Assembly (NCBI RefSeq): GCF_900176885.1
Contig: NZ_LT839648.1
Coordinates: forward strand, 4,094,801-4,158,800
DNA: 64,000 nucleotides
From: Oceanobacillus senegalensis
GTDB lineage: Bacteria > Bacillota > Bacilli > Bacillales > Amphibacillaceae
Reading direction: 5' to 3'
The notes below the pieces were generated by a model, which was given only the letters and a program-made list of their open reading frames with translations, was not told where the DNA came from and ran no database searches. A program made the translations under genes and the position numbers. Positions 25,507 through 34,546 of the stretch are shown here, in pieces (within the stretch, counting starts at the first letter, position 1; each line of letters starts with the position of its first letter).

Positions 25507-25881
25507 ATGTATAAAAGATTATTAGTTTGCTTGTTGTTTAGTTTATCTATCGTGACTGCCTGTAATGCAGATCCCCAAAGTTTTATTGGAGAGAGTAACA
25601 ATTGGAAGGCTGAACTTAATGCTTCTTCAGATGGAACAGTTGATGGGTTCGTATTAAGCTATAAAGGGTCTGATATGTAGTCAATTGGTTTATTTAATGC
25701 AGGTGTTCACGGTGGGAACTTTGGGTTTAATACAAGTGGTGCCAAGTTAAATGAGGATGGGAATTTTATATTGGATGTAAAAGAAAATCCTAATGATCTG
25801 ATTGTTAAAGAAGACAATGAGATTATCGCTACTATTGAATGGAATGGAAATACTGAGGAAATAACATTAAACGAACAATAA
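25507..25881 (+). pseudogene. Small lipoprotein with one in-frame stop
   Basis: Signal peptide and lipobox SIVTACN, then GESNNWKAEL, a TAG at 25678-25680, and in the same frame FNAGVHGGNFGFNTSG to the end IIATIEWNGNTEEITLNEQ. Apart from the stop the frame is intact over 124 codons. It belongs to the small lipoprotein group of the island (W-K near the start, TIEWNGNTEE near the end). GAAGGGGGG before the ATG. Confidence 0.78.
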
Positions 25882-25900
25882 AGGTGTAATATCTTCTTTT

Positions 25901-25945
25901 ATTAACTGTTGTTGTGCGTTCAATTAGCTAATGGCAGTATTCAAG
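25901..25945 (+). repeat. Short cassette repeat
   Basis: TTAACTGTTGTTGTGCG head-like, then TTAGCTAATGGCAG. A shortened copy fused to the next one. Confidence 0.5.
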
Positions 25946-26077
25946 TAACTGGTGCGTTAATTAAACAAGGTGATAATAAATGATCGCCTTTTTTAGAAAA
26001 TTAATAATTTTGGCATATTATGTTAGTATTTAGATAGAAGTTATTAAGCTATCGGAACAGTTTAATACAATAAGAAG
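25943..26077 (+). repeat. Long-form cassette repeat with terminator
   Basis: Head GTAACTGGTGCGTTAATT, terminator AAGGTGAT (25967-25974) / ATCGCCTT (25983-25990) and T6. The AT-rich middle has ATTATGTTAGTATT, and the copy ends AAGCTATCGGAACAG and TTTAATAC. Confidence 0.75.
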
Positions 26078-26187
26078 TTCGCAAATATGGAATTTCCTTT
26101 GAAAAATAACGTTTAGGAAAAGGGATACTCTGTACTCGTCCAGAATATATAGTTTAAAAAGAACAAACTAGAATTGAGGGCAACGTA

Positions 26188-27633
26188 ATGAGTAAAAAGC
26201 TGGTATGGTCTTCTTTAATTTTCATAATAATGATTTCGGTTACTGCTTTAGTAATGAATAAAAACCAAAGCGGGAGTGAAAAGCCAATTATAATTGAGAA
26301 CAATGCTCTTGGAGACTTCACCCCAAAAACTGTGCCACAGGGCAGTGATAGTCAGTATGATATTGAATTAACAATGACTAAAGATGGAACCTTCAACTTA
26401 GAAACGACAGTTATCATAAACAATATTTCCTAAGAATCTTGGAACAACCTTGTATTTTACTTTATTCCAAATATCTTTACGGAGAAAACCTCGCAAAAAT
26501 TAAATTCTTCTATAGAAACTCCAGCAACTGTCGAATTGAATAATGTCACACTAAACGATGAACAAGTTGAGTATAATCTGGAAAAGGATACATTAAGTAT
26601 CCCTCTTCCTAAGGAATTAGAGCCAGGTGAGGGTGCAAGAGTGCACTTTGATTATGAATTCACTCTCCCTGAAGGAGGATTAAGGTTTACTAAAAGTAAT
26701 GATAATTACCATTTAGCTCAATTCTATCCAATGGTAGCTACATACCGGAGTAATCAATGGAATAAAAAGGATTATAGATTTAGGGGAGAAACATACCATA
26801 CAGGATTCAGTGACTTTAAAGTATCCTATGAGATTCCTGAAGGTTATACCATAGTTTCTACAGGAGAGGATGATGAATACCCCAGCAAAACGGATGGAAC
26901 ATTTGATGTAAATGATGTAAAAGAGGTTTTTATAGCAATCCTTAAAGAACCAATGGTTATTCAAAAACAGGAAGGCGATGTAAACATAAGAGTATTTGGT
27001 TTTGAAGATAAGGAAGACTTCTATAGTGAAATTAGTGATGTCGCAGCTGGCGCTTTGCATTACTTTCAGGAGATTATAGGACCGTATCCATTTAAACAAT
27101 TAGACATTGTCTTAGATGGTTTAGGGATGGAATATCCAGGTATTGTTACAGCTAATTCCATTTATGAAAGTGGTCCTGTTAATCCTGAGGTGTTGAAATA
27201 TATAGTTGTTCACGAATTAGCTCATCAATGGTTTTATGGCATTATTAGCAATGATCCATATAATGATGCTTGGTTGGACGAGGGTTTTGCAAATTTTGTT
27301 ACTGGTTTATATAATTTGACTAGTAATGACCAAGAAATACCATATGAATCTATGGAAGAACAGCTGGGAAGCTTAGAATCAATTCCTGTTAATTTACCAC
27401 TTGATCAATATGATCGACATATGAGCTCATACATCTATTCGAAATCGAGCATAATGTTATTTAAAATATTTGAAAATAGAGGCGGAATAGAAGAGGCAGA
27501 AAATTATTTAAAGGTTTATTATGATAACTATAAATACAAAGAAGTAGATACCCAAGAATTCGTAAGATTTACAAAAAAATATTTCTCTTTAACAGATGAT
27601 TTCTTTTTTAAGGAGTGGTTGTTACTTGAATAA
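26188..27633 (+). pseudogene. M1-family metallopeptidase with one in-frame stop
   Basis: A 481-codon M1-type peptidase with an N-terminal membrane anchor (LVWSSLIFIIMISVTALV). It reads in one frame but has a TAA at 26431-26433 (NNIS, stop, ESWNNLVFYF). The zinc site is intact: VVHELAHQWFYG, then the downstream glutamate in AWLDEGFANF. M1 enzymes are aminopeptidases; with this anchor it would act outside the membrane. The first 81 residues end at the stop; restart further down (ATG at 26536) would lack the anchor. Confidence 0.82.
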
Positions 27634-27709
27634 ACCTTTAAGAATTTCAGGTTTTATTTAATAATGGTAATCAGATGAATAGAAGTAGATAGTTTGTGAA
27701 TTACTGTAC

Positions 27710-27754
27710 TTAAACAAACGGGTGCGATTGTTCAATAAGGACAGTCGCTTATTC
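27710..27754 (+). repeat. Cassette-type stem-loop repeat (first of a tandem pair)
   Basis: TTAAACAAACGGGTGCG head, stem GCGATTG (27724-27730) / CAGTCGC (27742-27748), loop TTCAATAAGGA. The next copy starts at once with no gene between. Confidence 0.85.
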
Positions 27755-27850
27755 CGCTAACGGGTACGTTTAGTTATACAACAGGGATCGTCATAAATGA
27801 CATTTCCCTGTTTATTTTTTGCTTCACTATCTGGGGCAGTTATGTTTAAC
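27755..27850 (+). repeat. Cassette-type stem-loop repeat (second of a tandem pair)
   Basis: CCGCTAACGGGTACG head, stem AACAGGGA (27780-27787) / TCCCTGTT (27805-27812), T-rich stretch, then CTGGGGCAGTTATGTTTAAC tail. Confidence 0.82.
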
Positions 27851-28006
27851 AGGGTTTTGGGGTTAGATGGAAAATATGTGTTAGAAGAGGGGGATTTCTA
27901 AAATAACATCAGCCATTTTTATAATATTAGTACTTGTCATTGTATGTTTATCTTTATACCCAATTACAGTAGGTTGAAGATGAAATAATTGTTATTGGGG
28001 GATTAA

Positions 28007-28438
28007 ATGAAATATTTTTTGAAGTTAAATGTTGTTAGTATTCTATACGCTCTTATGGTATTTGTTCCTCTTGAACTTATGTTAAATGTGTATAGGATAA
28101 CTAGGCTAACAAATTGGGAAATAGGTACGGTGAATATTTTGACTGGTTTAACGCTTATTATTGGAATTATAGGTGGTACTATACTGATTTATTTCTTAAC
28201 AAAAAAGTGGTTGGGAGAGAGAAAAGCAAACTTTTGGACAGTCGTTTTATGGATACCTTATTTTGTTCTTTTTATCTATGTATTCGCATCTGTATTTCCA
28301 ATAACCAATGGTGGAGATGCCCCTAATCCTGTTACTGGTCTTTTTGCAATAGGAGGGTTGATCATTTATCCGTTTTATATATTAATTATCAATGTTGTCG
28401 GAATGACAAGTGATGATAATACAATTGGGACTGTCTAA
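28007..28438 (+). CDS. Membrane protein of unknown function
   Basis: A 143-residue protein with four hydrophobic helices and a short amphipathic loop (LTKKWLGERKANFW). ATG behind TTGGGGGA. It begins a run of three small membrane-protein genes separated by repeats. A tiny decayed frame just upstream (27890-27980) encodes one hydrophobic helix and may be a lost relative. No family recognised. Confidence 0.65.
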   Translation: MKYFLKLNVVSILYALMVFVPLELMLNVYRITRLTNWEIGTVNILTGLTLIIGIIGGTILIYFLTKKWLGERKANFWTVVLWIPYFVLFIYVFASVFPITNGGDAPNPVTGLFAIGGLIIYPFYILIINVVGMTSDDNTIGTV

Positions 28439-28462
28439 ATTAGAATAACAGAGTTGTAATTT

Positions 28463-28490
28463 AAAGTAACGGGTGCGTTACATAATCCTA
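28463..28490 (+). repeat. Cassette repeat head
   Basis: AAAGTAACGGGTGCGTTAC followed by a short, degenerate remainder before the next gene. Confidence 0.65.
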
Positions 28491-28545
28491 ATTCACTTTA
28501 ATTTTAGGTAAAACTTGAGGGTTTTAAGAGGGGAGTTACTTTTAT

Positions 28546-28830
28546 ATGACTTCAGGTAAATTCAAATTATGGATTCCATTGATATTATTAGTTATCAATA
28601 TAATCTTATTCTCTTTTACAGTTGAGGAGTTAATAGATGCTTCGATGCCTAACTATGGAGGGCCATTTAAGTTATTAACACCTGTATTTGGCTTGGTTTC
28701 ATTCTTTTATATTAGAAAACATAATGCCAAAATAAATAAATTCTTAATATGGTTATTACAGGGATCGAATTGTTTTTTCATAGTTTTTCCAATTGCTATT
28801 ATTATGATTTTTATGTTAGCTTTTATTTAA
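28546..28830 (+). CDS. Small membrane protein
   Basis: A 94-residue protein with three hydrophobic helices (about residues 8-25, 36-55 and 66-92). ATG after AGAGGGGAG. Its TAA stop runs into a short repeat copy. Function unknown. Confidence 0.62.
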   Translation: MTSGKFKLWIPLILLVINIILFSFTVEELIDASMPNYGGPFKLLTPVFGLVSFFYIRKHNAKINKFLIWLLQGSNCFFIVFPIAIIMIFMLAFI

Positions 28831-28875
28831 GTAAAGAGTGCAATTATTCAATTAGGAAGAAGCTTCTTGTGTTAC
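28830..28875 (+). repeat. Short cassette repeat
   Basis: GTAAAGAGTGCAATTATTC, loop, then GCTTCTTGTGTTACAGG. The tail merges with the ribosome binding site of the next gene. Confidence 0.6.
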
Positions 28876-28892
28876 AGGAGGGGGATTAAACA

Positions 28893-29087
28893 ATGGAATT
28901 TGAGCTAAGTTTAAAAAACAAAAGAGTAAGAGTATGGTTATGGCTTATGGTTCCAGCTTTTATATTAACTTTTGGCTTGTTTATTTATTTACCTAAAGAA
29001 TTTAGTATCGTACCTATTTTTCCACTAATTATTGGTTATTTCTCTTATTTATGTTGGGTGTTTGTGGAGAAGAAAAAACAGAAATAA
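28893..29087 (+). CDS. Small membrane protein
   Basis: A 64-residue protein with two hydrophobic helices and a basic C-terminus (VEKKKQK). ATG behind AGGAGGGGG, 9 nt away; this site grows directly out of the repeat tail. Function unknown. Confidence 0.62.
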   Translation: MEFELSLKNKRVRVWLWLMVPAFILTFGLFIYLPKEFSIVPIFPLIIGYFSYLCWVFVEKKKQK

Positions 29088-29096
29088 CTTGGTAAA

Positions 29097-29195
29097 GTAA
29101 CTGGTACGTTACTGAAACAAGAGATCATCATGATGATGATCTTTTTCTTTTGAGTTAAGTATTTTGAATGTTATGTTATTATCTAACGGACAGGT
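29097..29195 (+). repeat. Long-form cassette repeat with terminator
   Basis: Head AGTAACTGGTACG, palindromic terminator AGATCATCATGATGATGATC and T5. Middle box TGTTATGTTATTATC, end TAACGGACAGGTTTATG. Confidence 0.75.
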
Positions 29196-29259
29196 TTATG
29201 ATAGATGTTGTACTTAAAATTAATAAGTGAAATGTAGTTCAAAAGGAAAGGGGTATTAA

Positions 29260-30525
29260 ATGAAGTTAAAAAATGTAACGTACCTAAATAGTAATATGAA
29301 ATTTGAAACACAAGATATTGCAATTGAAAAGGCTGAAATTCGTTTTAATTTTAGTGATGCAACTGATGAAGGGGCAATAGATTGCTCGGATTATTTTGTA
29401 ATCCCAGGTTTGGTTAATGCTCATTTCCATAGTTATTCCCCTCTAACTAAAGGATTGATGAAGGAAATGTCACTTCAGGATTGGTGTGATGGCTCAGAAC
29501 AAGGAAAAATACAACAATTGTTTTTTGATTATATCGACAATGTAGTTTCTGAAGAAGATTTTGTGTATGTTGCTCAAAAGAGCTATATGGATATGGTTAA
29601 AAATGGGGTAACCTTTGTAAGTGACTCAGATCCACAAACGCCACAGTTACTAAGTGATGCAATAAACGAAATTGGAATACGAGGAATAATTGATACATAT
29701 GAAGAGATTGGAGATTATTATGGGAAGTCTGAAGGTAATGTTTTATTTGGCACTCATTTATTAGAAGAAGAAGACTTTACTAATGCTGAATTAATAAACT
29801 TGAAAGATACAAAGGATAAATATAATCCTATAATGATGACGCATTGTTTAGAGAATGAGTGGAGATACAACATAGTAAAATCTAAATTTGGAAAATCAAG
29901 TATCGACATTTACAATGAATTGAATTTACTTGATGATAATACCATTTTCTTTCATGGTGTTTTTATGTCAAAAAGTGATATAGAGTTAGTTGCCAAATAT
30001 AATAGTTCTGTTGTGCATTGTCCCATTTCAAACTTAGATACAGGAGCAGGAGTTGCAGATGTTAGTTATATGTTTGAAAAGGGTGTAAATGTTTGTTTAG
30101 GTACTGATTACGGTCATACGAACATATGGGACTTAATGCGGTTAACTTACTATTTATTAAAAATAAATAATCCCGTTCACAAATATTCTGCCGAGGATAT
30201 TTTTAAAATGGCAACTGTAAATGGAGCGAAAGCATATAACTTACAGAAAATTATAGGTCAAATAAAGGAAGGTTATAAAGCGGACTTAGTATTTATTAGA
30301 AAAAATTCAGATTTAGCACCTATGCTAAACCATGAAACCTTTTCTAATTACCTCCACAATGTATTGTTTTATAGTAAAGAAGATTCCATTCAACATGTAA
30401 TGGTTGATGGTAAGTGGGTTATGAAAGATAGAAAAATGGTGACAGTGGATGAAGGTAAGGTAGAGAGTAAATATAATCAAATGGCAGAAGGTTTTTTAAG
30501 TTATTTAAAGGCCCGGACGTATTGA
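29260..30525 (+). CDS. Amidohydrolase of the TRZ/ATZ/guanine-deaminase type
   Basis: A 421-residue metal-dependent hydrolase. The metal site is formed by VNAHFHSYSPLTKG, the histidine in MMTHCLENEW, a later histidine in VVHCPISN and the aspartate in LGTDYGHTN. The C-terminal beta-domain (YKADLVFIR) is typical. Family members deaminate or dechlorinate N-heterocycles and S-adenosylhomocysteine-like nucleosides; the substrate is open. ATG behind GGAAAGGGG. Bordered on the left by a repeat. Confidence 0.82.
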   Translation: MKLKNVTYLNSNMKFETQDIAIEKAEIRFNFSDATDEGAIDCSDYFVIPGLVNAHFHSYSPLTKGLMKEMSLQDWCDGSEQGKIQQLFFDYIDNVVSEEDFVYVAQKSYMDMVKNGVTFVSDSDPQTPQLLSDAINEIGIRGIIDTYEEIGDYYGKSEGNVLFGTHLLEEEDFTNAELINLKDTKDKYNPIMMTHCLENEWRYNIVKSKFGKSSIDIYNELNLLDDNTIFFHGVFMSKSDIELVAKYNSSVVHCPISNLDTGAGVADVSYMFEKGVNVCLGTDYGHTNIWDLMRLTYYLLKINNPVHKYSAEDIFKMATVNGAKAYNLQKIIGQIKEGYKADLVFIRKNSDLAPMLNHETFSNYLHNVLFYSKEDSIQHVMVDGKWVMKDRKMVTVDEGKVESKYNQMAEGFLSYLKARTY

Positions 30526-30665
30526 ATTAATCGGTTCAATAGTTGAACAAAGTTGTTTTTTCTCCAACTATTGGGGATGGATGTCAAAATAGGATAACTG
30601 AAGACTTTAAAATATACTTTAGATAAACATTCATCTTAAATGAAAAAATATAGGGAGGAATAGTT

Positions 30666-30950
30666 ATGTGGGTAATATTAGGGGTGATTGCAATAGTAGT
30701 AACTTTTATCAATCTTTATTTGTATGCAACAGGAAAGGATTATAAGCTTGCTATGGCGTTAGGATTATCATTTACAGCATTAACACTTTGTGCAGACTAC
30801 AGTTATCTAACTCGGTGGGTAGAAGCAGAAGATTGGGCAGCTTTAATGGATGTGGTACCTGGTATGGCAAGGGTATTATGGCTGTTGACAATTGCTTCCA
30901 TCTTACTAAATATAGCACCTATACTTTTAGAACGAAAAGCTAAGAAATAG
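30666..30950 (+). CDS. Small membrane protein
   Basis: A 94-residue protein with three hydrophobic helices; the central loop is TRWVEAEDWAALMDVVPG. ATG behind TAGGGAGGAATAG. It is the last gene of the first repeat-rich stretch. Similar short conserved proteins occur in Bacillus, with no function known to me. Confidence 0.65.
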   Translation: MWVILGVIAIVVTFINLYLYATGKDYKLAMALGLSFTALTLCADYSYLTRWVEAEDWAALMDVVPGMARVLWLLTIASILLNIAPILLERKAKK

Positions 30951-31134
30951 TTACATATTGATAACCTCTCTTTCATAATACTTGGAAGGAAGAACGAATT
31001 TGTTTCTTCGGCTAACTAAAATTCGGGCATTTATCCGTTTATTCCTTTCGGGGATTGTCTTTTAGGTTAATTTAGCACGTTTTGTTCTATTTCTTTCGCC
31101 ATTACCAATTTTTGGGGTTCTCCCTGTTCCAGGC

Positions 31135-32118
31135 ATGATTCATGAATTTGGGAATATTTATAGAATAGAAGGGGGAGGGGGGATTTCTATCACAAAAAAA
31201 GTTCTTTTATTTTGTGATCCTGGAATTGATGATTCTTTGGCAATTATGTATAGCATGATTGATCCCGAAATTGAACTGGTGGGGATTGTCACGAGTTATG
31301 GGAATGTAACAAAAGACCAGGCTACCGCCAATGCTGCATACTTGGTACAATTAGCAGGTAGAAACGACATACCAATTATTCCTGGTGCCTCCAAGCCAGT
31401 TCAACAAGAAGATGTAACCTTTTATCCGGAAATCCACGGGGAAGAAGGGATAGGCCCGATAAGACCTCCTAGTAATATGCAATACCAAATATATCCTTTT
31501 GATACCATTCGTCTTATCATGGAAAGATATAGAAACGAGCTCATTATTGTAGACACAGGACGTTCGACGACGCTTGCAACGGTATTTATCCTATTTCCCG
31601 ATCAAATAAAATTGGTTCATTCCTTTTATGTGATGGGCGGGGCATTTTTTGTTCCAGGTAACGTAACGGCACTAGCGGAGGCCAATTTTTTTGGTGATCC
31701 GACCTCATCCAATTTCGTTCTAAAGTTTGCTCATAATCTGACCATAGCTCCATTAAATGCTACACAATTTGCCATTCTCACTCCTGATATCGTGGACGCT
31801 ATTTCCAAAAATACGAAAAATATCTATGCTTTCATGATGGCCCCTGTTTTTGAGTATTACTATGAATTTTATAAAAAACAGGTACCAGGTATTCCAGGTG
31901 CACCGATTCATGACCTTCTTGCCATCATGCTTGTTAAAAATCCTGCTATCGTTGATTATATTCATTATGATGCAAATGTGATTGAGGGGTTGGAAGCAAG
32001 AGGGATGTCCTATATTGATTACCGACCAACAAGTAAAACAGGAGAAACACGAATCGCCATCCAACTTCATTACGAAGAATTTATAGAAGAATTTAATAAA
32101 GTTATGCTGCCAGAATAA
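31135..32118 (+). CDS. Nucleoside hydrolase (IUNH family)
   Basis: An inosine/uridine-preferring nucleoside hydrolase. The Ca-binding start is LFCDPGIDDSLAIMYS, the middle has FYVMGGAFFVPGNV, and the end has APIHDLLAIMLV with the active-site histidine. It splits nucleosides into base and ribose. The first convincing residues are KKVLLFCDP; GGAGGGGGG at 31176-31182 would serve a start at 31189, but that codon is ATC. The nearest canonical start (ATG 31135) has no ribosome site, so the start may be mutated. Confidence 0.8.
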   Translation: MIHEFGNIYRIEGGGGISITKKVLLFCDPGIDDSLAIMYSMIDPEIELVGIVTSYGNVTKDQATANAAYLVQLAGRNDIPIIPGASKPVQQEDVTFYPEIHGEEGIGPIRPPSNMQYQIYPFDTIRLIMERYRNELIIVDTGRSTTLATVFILFPDQIKLVHSFYVMGGAFFVPGNVTALAEANFFGDPTSSNFVLKFAHNLTIAPLNATQFAILTPDIVDAISKNTKNIYAFMMAPVFEYYYEFYKKQVPGIPGAPIHDLLAIMLVKNPAIVDYIHYDANVIEGLEARGMSYIDYRPTSKTGETRIAIQLHYEEFIEEFNKVMLPE

Positions 32119-32211
32119 TCGTTGTTTGATAATCTATCTTAATGATAATGATTGCTGATATAAACATTAGAGACGATTCAGTTCAACCGTAATGATATGA
32201 GGAGGGATACT

Positions 32212-32310
32212 ATGAAAATTTTACTTTTCATTTTAGTATCTGGTTTCATGGTGTATTTGAATATCAAACCCCATTTACCGTCTTTATGCCGATTAATGAA
32301 AAACAAATAG
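32212..32310 (+). CDS. Possible 32-residue membrane peptide
   Basis: ATG behind GAGGAGGGA, one N-terminal hydrophobic helix (ILLFILVSGFMVYL), basic end, TAG. The start context is good, but the frame is short and no family is known. Confidence 0.4.
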   Translation: MKILLFILVSGFMVYLNIKPHLPSLCRLMKNK

Positions 32311-32396
32311 GCAAAAATGCTAACCAATTAAAGAATAGGTCACCGTAATTCGCTCAATAAGATTGTGAACAACAGATCCATTACATAAATAATAAC

Positions 32397-32531
32397 GAGA
32401 CTGGGACATAACTAAAGTATTTAACTCAAAAGACGAATAACGCACTACTTAGCGAAGTATATTTCCGGAGCGGTTTTTCACGCCAATCATGTTCGGATCT
32501 TGTGATAGGAAAACACTTTTGTCCCAGTCTC
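32397..32531. repeat. Inverted-repeat element GAGACTGGGACA type
   Basis: GAGACTGGGACA at one end and the perfect complement TGTCCCAGTCTC at the other, 135 bp overall. Related copies lie at 61495-61607 and, as a right-end piece, at about 55990-56023. It differs from the cassette repeat. Confidence 0.75.
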
Positions 32532-32665
32532 ATTTCTGGTGTCATAAATGCCATAATACTCATTTTATCATTTACACTTACACAATGTGCTAGATACTTC
32601 CATGCTCTCCTGCAATGTGTGGTTTAAAAGTTGTAATTTGTTTTATGGCATCTTCCATCTTTCTT

Positions 32666-33496
32666 TCATCCGTACAACTTGTCAATGACCTCATCTGAAA
32701 TGGTAAACGTATGCTCCTTACCAGGAAACGAACCTTCTTTTACTTCGGTGATATAATCTTGAAAGGCGTCTTTCATGATTTCGCCTACATTGGCAAACTG
32801 TTTGACAAACTTTGGTTTAAAGTCAGAAAAAATCGCCAACATATCCTGATATACGAGTACTTGTCCATCACAACTCGCACTAGCACCAATTCCGATGGTC
32901 GGTATGTTTATTTCTTGGGAAACGATTTCTGCTAGTTTTGCAGGCACACCTTCTAAAACAACCATAAATGCACCTGCTGCTTCTACTGCTTTGGCATCCT
33001 CGATTAGCTGTCTGGCAGCTTGTTCGGTTTTACCTTGTACTTTAAATCCACCAAAAGCATTTACAGACTGTGGGGTTAGCCCGATGTGGGCGCAAACTGG
33101 AATGGATGCATCTACAATAGCTTGGATCTGTGGACAAATCTTTACACCGCCTTCCAATTTTACCCCATTTGCTCGACCTTCTTTCATTAATCTGCCAGCA
33201 TTTAATACGGAATCATAAATGGAAGTTTGATAGGACATAAATGGTAAATCGGCTAGAACAAAAGCATTACTTGCTCCTCTGCTCACAGCTCTTGTATGGT
33301 GAATGATGTCATCCATTGTTACCGATAATGTATCTTCATATCCAAGTATAACTTGTCCAAGCGAATCCCCGATTAAAAGCATATTAATTCCAACTTCATC
33401 CATTAACTTTGCCATCGAATAATCATAGCAAGTAAGCATCGTAATTTTATCGCCTTCGATTTTTTGTTTCTGTAATGACGTTACTGTATTTTTCAT
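32666..33496 (-). CDS. panB: 3-methyl-2-oxobutanoate hydroxymethyltransferase
   Basis: A 276-residue PanB of normal length: [15 protein letters not shown] near the start, the [18 protein letters not shown] metal and substrate segment, and [19 protein letters not shown] later. It makes ketopantoate from 2-oxoisovalerate using methylene-tetrahydrofolate, the first step of pantothenate synthesis. The start overlaps the stop of the upstream gene in ATGA, so translation is coupled. panC and panD are not in the window. Confidence 0.95.
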   Translation of the reverse strand: MKNTVTSLQKQKIEGDKITMLTCYDYSMAKLMDEVGINMLLIGDSLGQVILGYEDTLSVTMDDIIHHTRAVSRGASNAFVLADLPFMSYQTSIYDSVLNAGRLMKEGRANGVKLEGGVKICPQIQAIVDASIPVCAHIGLTPQSVNAFGGFKVQGKTEQAARQLIEDAKAVEAAGAFMVVLEGVPAKLAEIVSQEINIPTIGIGASASCDGQVLVYQDMLAIFSDFKPKFVKQFANVGEIMKDAFQDYITEVKEGSFPGKEHTFTISDEVIDKLYG

Positions 33497-34335
33497 TCCT
33501 TTAGAACCTCCTTGATTTTTTCATAGTCCCTATCTGTATGTTTTTCTTCTGCTACTTTTAGAACCTGTCTGGATAGAGCTTTATAAACTTCCTTTTCCTG
33601 TGGTTCTAAAACTTGCAAATGATTGAAAATGGTAAGCGAATCATTTCTCTCAATGGGTCCAGTAAGTGCATCCCTTGTACCAGATGAAAGGATGTTTTTT
33701 GTATTTCCCTGAATTAACGGTGTCAGCGCTTGATGGGCTTTGTCTGGTGTAAAGCCACAATCGACAAGCATTTTCTCACCCAGGGAAACAAGCCCTATAT
33801 AGAGATTACTGACCATAGATGCAGCCGCATGGTATCGGATTTTATCCTCTGCTTGGATAACTACTACTTGGTTTCCAAATCCTTCAAAAAGACGAGATAG
33901 ATGGTTGAGATATCTCTCATGTCCTTCTATGGTAAAAAAAGACTTGGATAGCTCTTTATACGAATGATACTTATCATGGATGGCAAAGAGCGGATGGATC
34001 GAATAACCGAATGCATGGTGACGGCTTATATCGGAAAATACAGTCGAACTTAACAAACCACTAAAATGACTAATTATTTTGTTTTCGATTGGAAGCATTT
34101 TTAACTGTTCCCATACCTTGTTAATCATCCCGTCTGGTACGGTTAAAAATATGGCATCACTATCTTCAACCAGATCGTTGATTCCTTGATATGCGCTTGT
34201 GTTCGTAAATTCCGCTGCCTCTATCGATGATTTTGAAGTTTTGCTATAATATCCTGTCACATTTACGTTATGCTCAGTTAAATACTTTCCAAGGGATACC
34301 CCTACTTTTCCTGCCCCAATAAACCCAACCTTCAT
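33493..34335 (-). CDS. Rossmann-fold DUF2520 protein, candidate ketopantoate reductase
   Basis: A 280-residue dehydrogenase-like protein: N-terminal NAD(P)-binding [17 protein letters not shown], central [10 protein letters not shown]-terminal helical DUF2520 region ([22 protein letters not shown]). ATG at 34335 follows GGAGGAAG; the longer frame upstream is not supported. It is coupled to panB by an ATGA overlap. A ketopantoate reductase type distinct from PanE has been reported in this fold, so reduction of the PanB product is the natural guess, but it is inference. Confidence 0.75.
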   Translation of the reverse strand: MKVGFIGAGKVGVSLGKYLTEHNVNVTGYYSKTSKSSIEAAEFTNTSAYQGINDLVEDSDAIFLTVPDGMINKVWEQLKMLPIENKIISHFSGLLSSTVFSDISRHHAFGYSIHPLFAIHDKYHSYKELSKSFFTIEGHERYLNHLSRLFEGFGNQVVVIQAEDKIRYHAAASMVSNLYIGLVSLGEKMLVDCGFTPDKAHQALTPLIQGNTKNILSSGTRDALTGPIERNDSLTIFNHLQVLEPQEKEVYKALSRQVLKVAEEKHTDRDYEKIKEVLKE

Positions 34336-34351
34336 AAACTTCCTCCAATCC

Positions 34352-34378
34352 AAGGGACAGAGGGTCAGGTTCCTCGTC
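34352..34378. repeat. Short inverted repeat
   Basis: GGGAC...GTCCC flanking AGAGGGTCAGGTTCCTC, just upstream of the DUF2520 gene. Possibly a fragment of a dispersed element or a terminator for upstream transcription. Confidence 0.4.
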
Positions 34379-34546
34379 CCAATCATACCCTCTGGATATT
34401 TGTAAGCGTACTTACATTCACTATTGCAATGACTCTTGGCAAAATTGCAAAAAATCCGAATAACCGTTTTCCATGAATTCGCAAACGAAAGATTTCTATC
34501 AACGAATGATTCGAACGGTTAAATGGATTGCAACGATATGGATCTT

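Noticed and set aside
27890-27980. Tiny hydrophobic peptide gene before the 28007 gene
   Set aside because: The frame (SKITSAIFIILVLVIVCLSL) lacks a canonical start codon at a proper distance from GGGGGA; noted only as a possible remnant.
733-30000. The repeat as a classical integron attC site
   Set aside because: attC sites end in inverted RYYYAAC and GTTRRRY boxes. Here the distal box is again CTAAC in the same orientation, and no intI gene is visible. The likeness is in organisation, not in the site itself.
733-30000. The repeat as a CRISPR array
   Set aside because: Intervals contain genes of very different length, and copies are degenerate, so there is no regular repeat-spacer pattern.
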